Shown here piece after piece: positions 62,035 to 64,000 of a stretch of DNA of 64,000 bases; the first letter of the stretch is position 1, and every line of letters begins with the position of its first letter. This DNA is from Mycteria americana (lineage: Eukaryota; Chordata; Aves; Ciconiiformes; Ciconiidae), in the NCBI RefSeq assembly GCF_035582795.1, contig NC_134365.1, positions 36,188,135 through 36,252,134 of the forward strand, given 5' to 3'. The translations under genes and the position numbers were made by a program. A model generated the notes under the pieces. That model worked only from the letters and a program-made list of their open reading frames with translations. It had not been told where the DNA came from and searched no databases.

Positions 62035-62744
62035 GTAAGATACAACACAAAACAATTTCTTTTGTATTTTTTAAACTTTTCAGAAAGACTCAGCCATGTA
62101 ACTGAAAAACATCCTGATGTTAAGCCTACCATAGTCCAAGACAGTCTTTACAAATATTTCCTCAAAAGCTATGTTGCCAACAGGACCAAGCACACTTTCA
62201 ATTACAAAGAGCAGAAAGCTAGGCATACAGTTTTGGAAATCTTTCCATTATTTCCCTCAATTACTAGCTTTGAGACCCAGCTTTTCTTTTTCTTCAAATC
62301 CCTCCTTAATTACACTATTACTAAAACAAGGAGTCCAGCATAGCATTCCACTTGCTGCAAGAAGGTACACATTTTCATTTTAAATATCACAAAGGAAAAA
62401 AAAATGGAATTAGGAAAGTATAGCCAATATTTCACTGCCCTTTCCAACAACATTTTGCCATCTCTTCTTTCAGTCTATTTACGGATTATCTGCCACTGTT
62501 CTAAGTTCTTCAAAAACCCCAAATCCTTCTTTTTTTGCTGCCTTTATGGGATTATAGTGAAAAATAAATAGTAACAGCAACTCCTATTATGAATGCTTGT
62601 TTTTTACTAACTAGTTTACATAGAGATGACCAAATAGGCAGAAAATATATTTACTGAACACAATGGATGATGCATTTTAAAGTGTTCTGGAATTTACAAA
62701 GTATCAATAGTATTTGACTACCTATTCTCCGGAGATGTTTGAAT
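62035..62744. other. Unique noncoding DNA
   Basis: Nothing recognised. The two overlapping plus-strand open frames (93 and 70 codons) lack any domain signature. Confidence 0.45.
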
Positions 62745-63347
62745 ATAGGTGTTGTGGTTTAACTCTAGCCAGCAACTAAGCCCCACCCAGCCGCTCACTC
62801 ACTCCCCTCCAGTGGGATGGGAGAGAGAATCAGAAGGGTCAAAGTGAGAAAATGCGTGGGTTGAGATAAAAACAGTTTAATAGGTAAAGCAAAAGCCATG
62901 CATGCAAGCAAAGCAAAACAAGGAGTTCATTCACTCCTTCCCATGGGCAGGCAGGTGTTCAGCCATCTCCAGGAAAGCAGGGCTCCATCACGCGTAACGG
63001 TGACTTGGGAAGACAAACGCCATCACTCTGAACATCCCCCCTTCCTTCCTCTTCCCCAGCTTTCTATACTGAGCATGACGCCATATGGGGTGGGGTATCC
63101 CTTTGGTCAGTTGGGGTCAGCTGTCCCAGCTGTGTCCCCTCCCAACTCCTTGTGCACCCCCAGCCTCCTCGCTGGTGGGGTGGGGTGAGGAGCAGAAAAG
63201 GCCTTGACTGTGTGTAAGCACTGCTCAGCACTAACTAAAGCATCCCTGTGTTATCAACGCTGTTTTCAGCACAAATCCAAACCATAGCCCCGTACTAGCT
63301 ACTGTGAAGAAAGTTAACTCTATCCCAGCCAAAAACAGCATAACAGG
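62745..63347 (-). mobile_element. Solo LTR, same family as 28.0 kb, inverted
   Basis: Read on the minus strand the LTR goes from 63342 (start TATGCTG, where the family usually has TGTGCTG/TGTCCTG) to 62750 (AAACCACAACA), 593 bp. Flanks ATAGG (62745-62749) and ACAGG (63343-63347) are a probable 5-bp target duplication with one change. It shares the order of blocks with the plus-strand LTR at 28049-28612, but the TATA box has become TATAGAAA and the CRE reads TGGCGTCA, so it is older or a different subfamily. The ATTAAA signal survives (62876-62881, minus strand). A 96-codon plus-strand frame inside it is not a gene. Confidence 0.9.
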
Positions 63348-64000
63348 AAAACAAGTAGACTGTTTCTTAAATCATTTAGGGGAAATAATTTGAAATTTAT
63401 GATTTTACATAGTTGCCAAAAACTAGACTTGTGCCCACAACAATATTTTAATGTACCCATCTCAGAAGATATAGACCCATTTTTTTTGTTTAATGGCTGA
63501 TTCTTTTTCAGACTGAAAAAGTACATTTAAGCCTGAAATGTTGCCCTTTCTTTTCCATTGATATCTAGAAGATATTGCCTCTCCCTGGAAATGTTGTCAA
63601 CCCTAAAGTCCACTGGATTTAAAGAGCTGGATCAGTGAGATTTAGTGCAAGATTATGCCACTTCTGAAATGGAAAAGGGTCAAAAGAAAGATTGGAGACA
63701 ATAATTAGTTTCCTGAAAAGTTTCTCTTCTCATTCTGTGTAGGGTGGGAGAAGCTAGCTCTTGCTTGTATTCTTCCAAAACCCTACACACTAAGCGCAAT
63801 TACAGAAACAGACAGAAAGTTAGGGGATTGAATTTCCCACCAGTCTTTCACTTATCCTAATCCTTCATACATATAGCATTATTTTTTTTTTTTCTTTTGA
63901 ATGGCATTTGCAAGCTCCCTCTTACATAAACAGGGTTTGTGGGGTTTTTTGGATTGTTTGGTTTTTTGTTTTTTGGTTTTTGTTCTTTTTTTTTCCCAAA
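63348..64000. other. Noncoding DNA with T/G-rich end
   Basis: No gene. A T run near 63881-63893 is followed, from about 63932 to the window end, by TTTGG/TTTTTG units, similar in style to the patch at 437-485. Confidence 0.5.

Noticed and set aside
62898..63188. 96-codon plus-strand frame
   Set aside because: It lies wholly inside the inverted solo LTR.
1..64000. CRISPR arrays, operons, rRNA or tRNA genes, phage or plasmid genes
   Set aside because: No regularly spaced identical repeats, no clustered bacterial-type genes and no tRNA cloverleaf or rRNA blocks were seen; the repeat content indicates a bird nuclear genome.

Overview
The window is vertebrate, and specifically bird-like, nuclear DNA. 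The evidence is a CR1 (chicken repeat 1) LINE with the CR1 reverse transcriptase and the avian 8-bp 3' tail, several older CR1 copies, three endogenous-retrovirus solo LTRs of types I recognise from bird genomes, and relics of amniote MIR SINEs. The two LTR types suggest a neoavian bird; that is recollection, not a search. Outside the repeats the DNA is AT-rich and carries no recognisable host protein-coding gene, so this is intergenic DNA or the inside of a very large intron.

Layout. 1-17.5 kb: mostly unique AT-rich sequence, with CR1 relics at 3.4 and 4.8-5.3 kb, a full-length MIR relic at 7.5 kb and a splice-bounded open exon-like block at 9.1 kb. 17.5-21.6 kb: a near-full-length CR1 with ORF1 (SGNH esterase-like) and ORF2 (endonuclease plus reverse transcriptase), both broken by a few stops and frameshifts. 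25.8 kb: an old antisense CR1 3' end. 27.4-31.1 kb: a diverged ~125-bp repeat pair, a 564-bp solo LTR with a perfect 5-bp target duplication, exon-like blocks at 29.06-29.39 kb, and a 1,080-bp solo LTR, again with a perfect 5-bp duplication. 36.3-37.15 kb: a 5'-truncated CR1 whose 5' junction carries a 43-bp tandem duplication. 37-62.7 kb: mostly unique, with a CR1 relic (41.9 kb), MIR relics (48.1, 52.9 and perhaps 58.1 kb), simple repeats, a palindrome cluster (49.4 kb), an exon-like block (54.5 kb) and an unusual four-copy diverged motif array (58.2-58.5 kb). 62.75-63.34 kb: a second, more decayed copy of the 28-kb LTR family in inverted orientation.

No operon, CRISPR array, rRNA, tRNA or intact host gene was found, and I did not find a convincing new biological system. 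The observations most worth checking are the exon-like blocks at 29.06-29.39, 9.1 and 54.5 kb, the 58.2-kb motif array, the 27.4/28.9-kb repeat pair, and the altered oxyanion-hole block in the CR1 ORF1 esterase. Candidate exons are inferred from splice motifs and open frames only.
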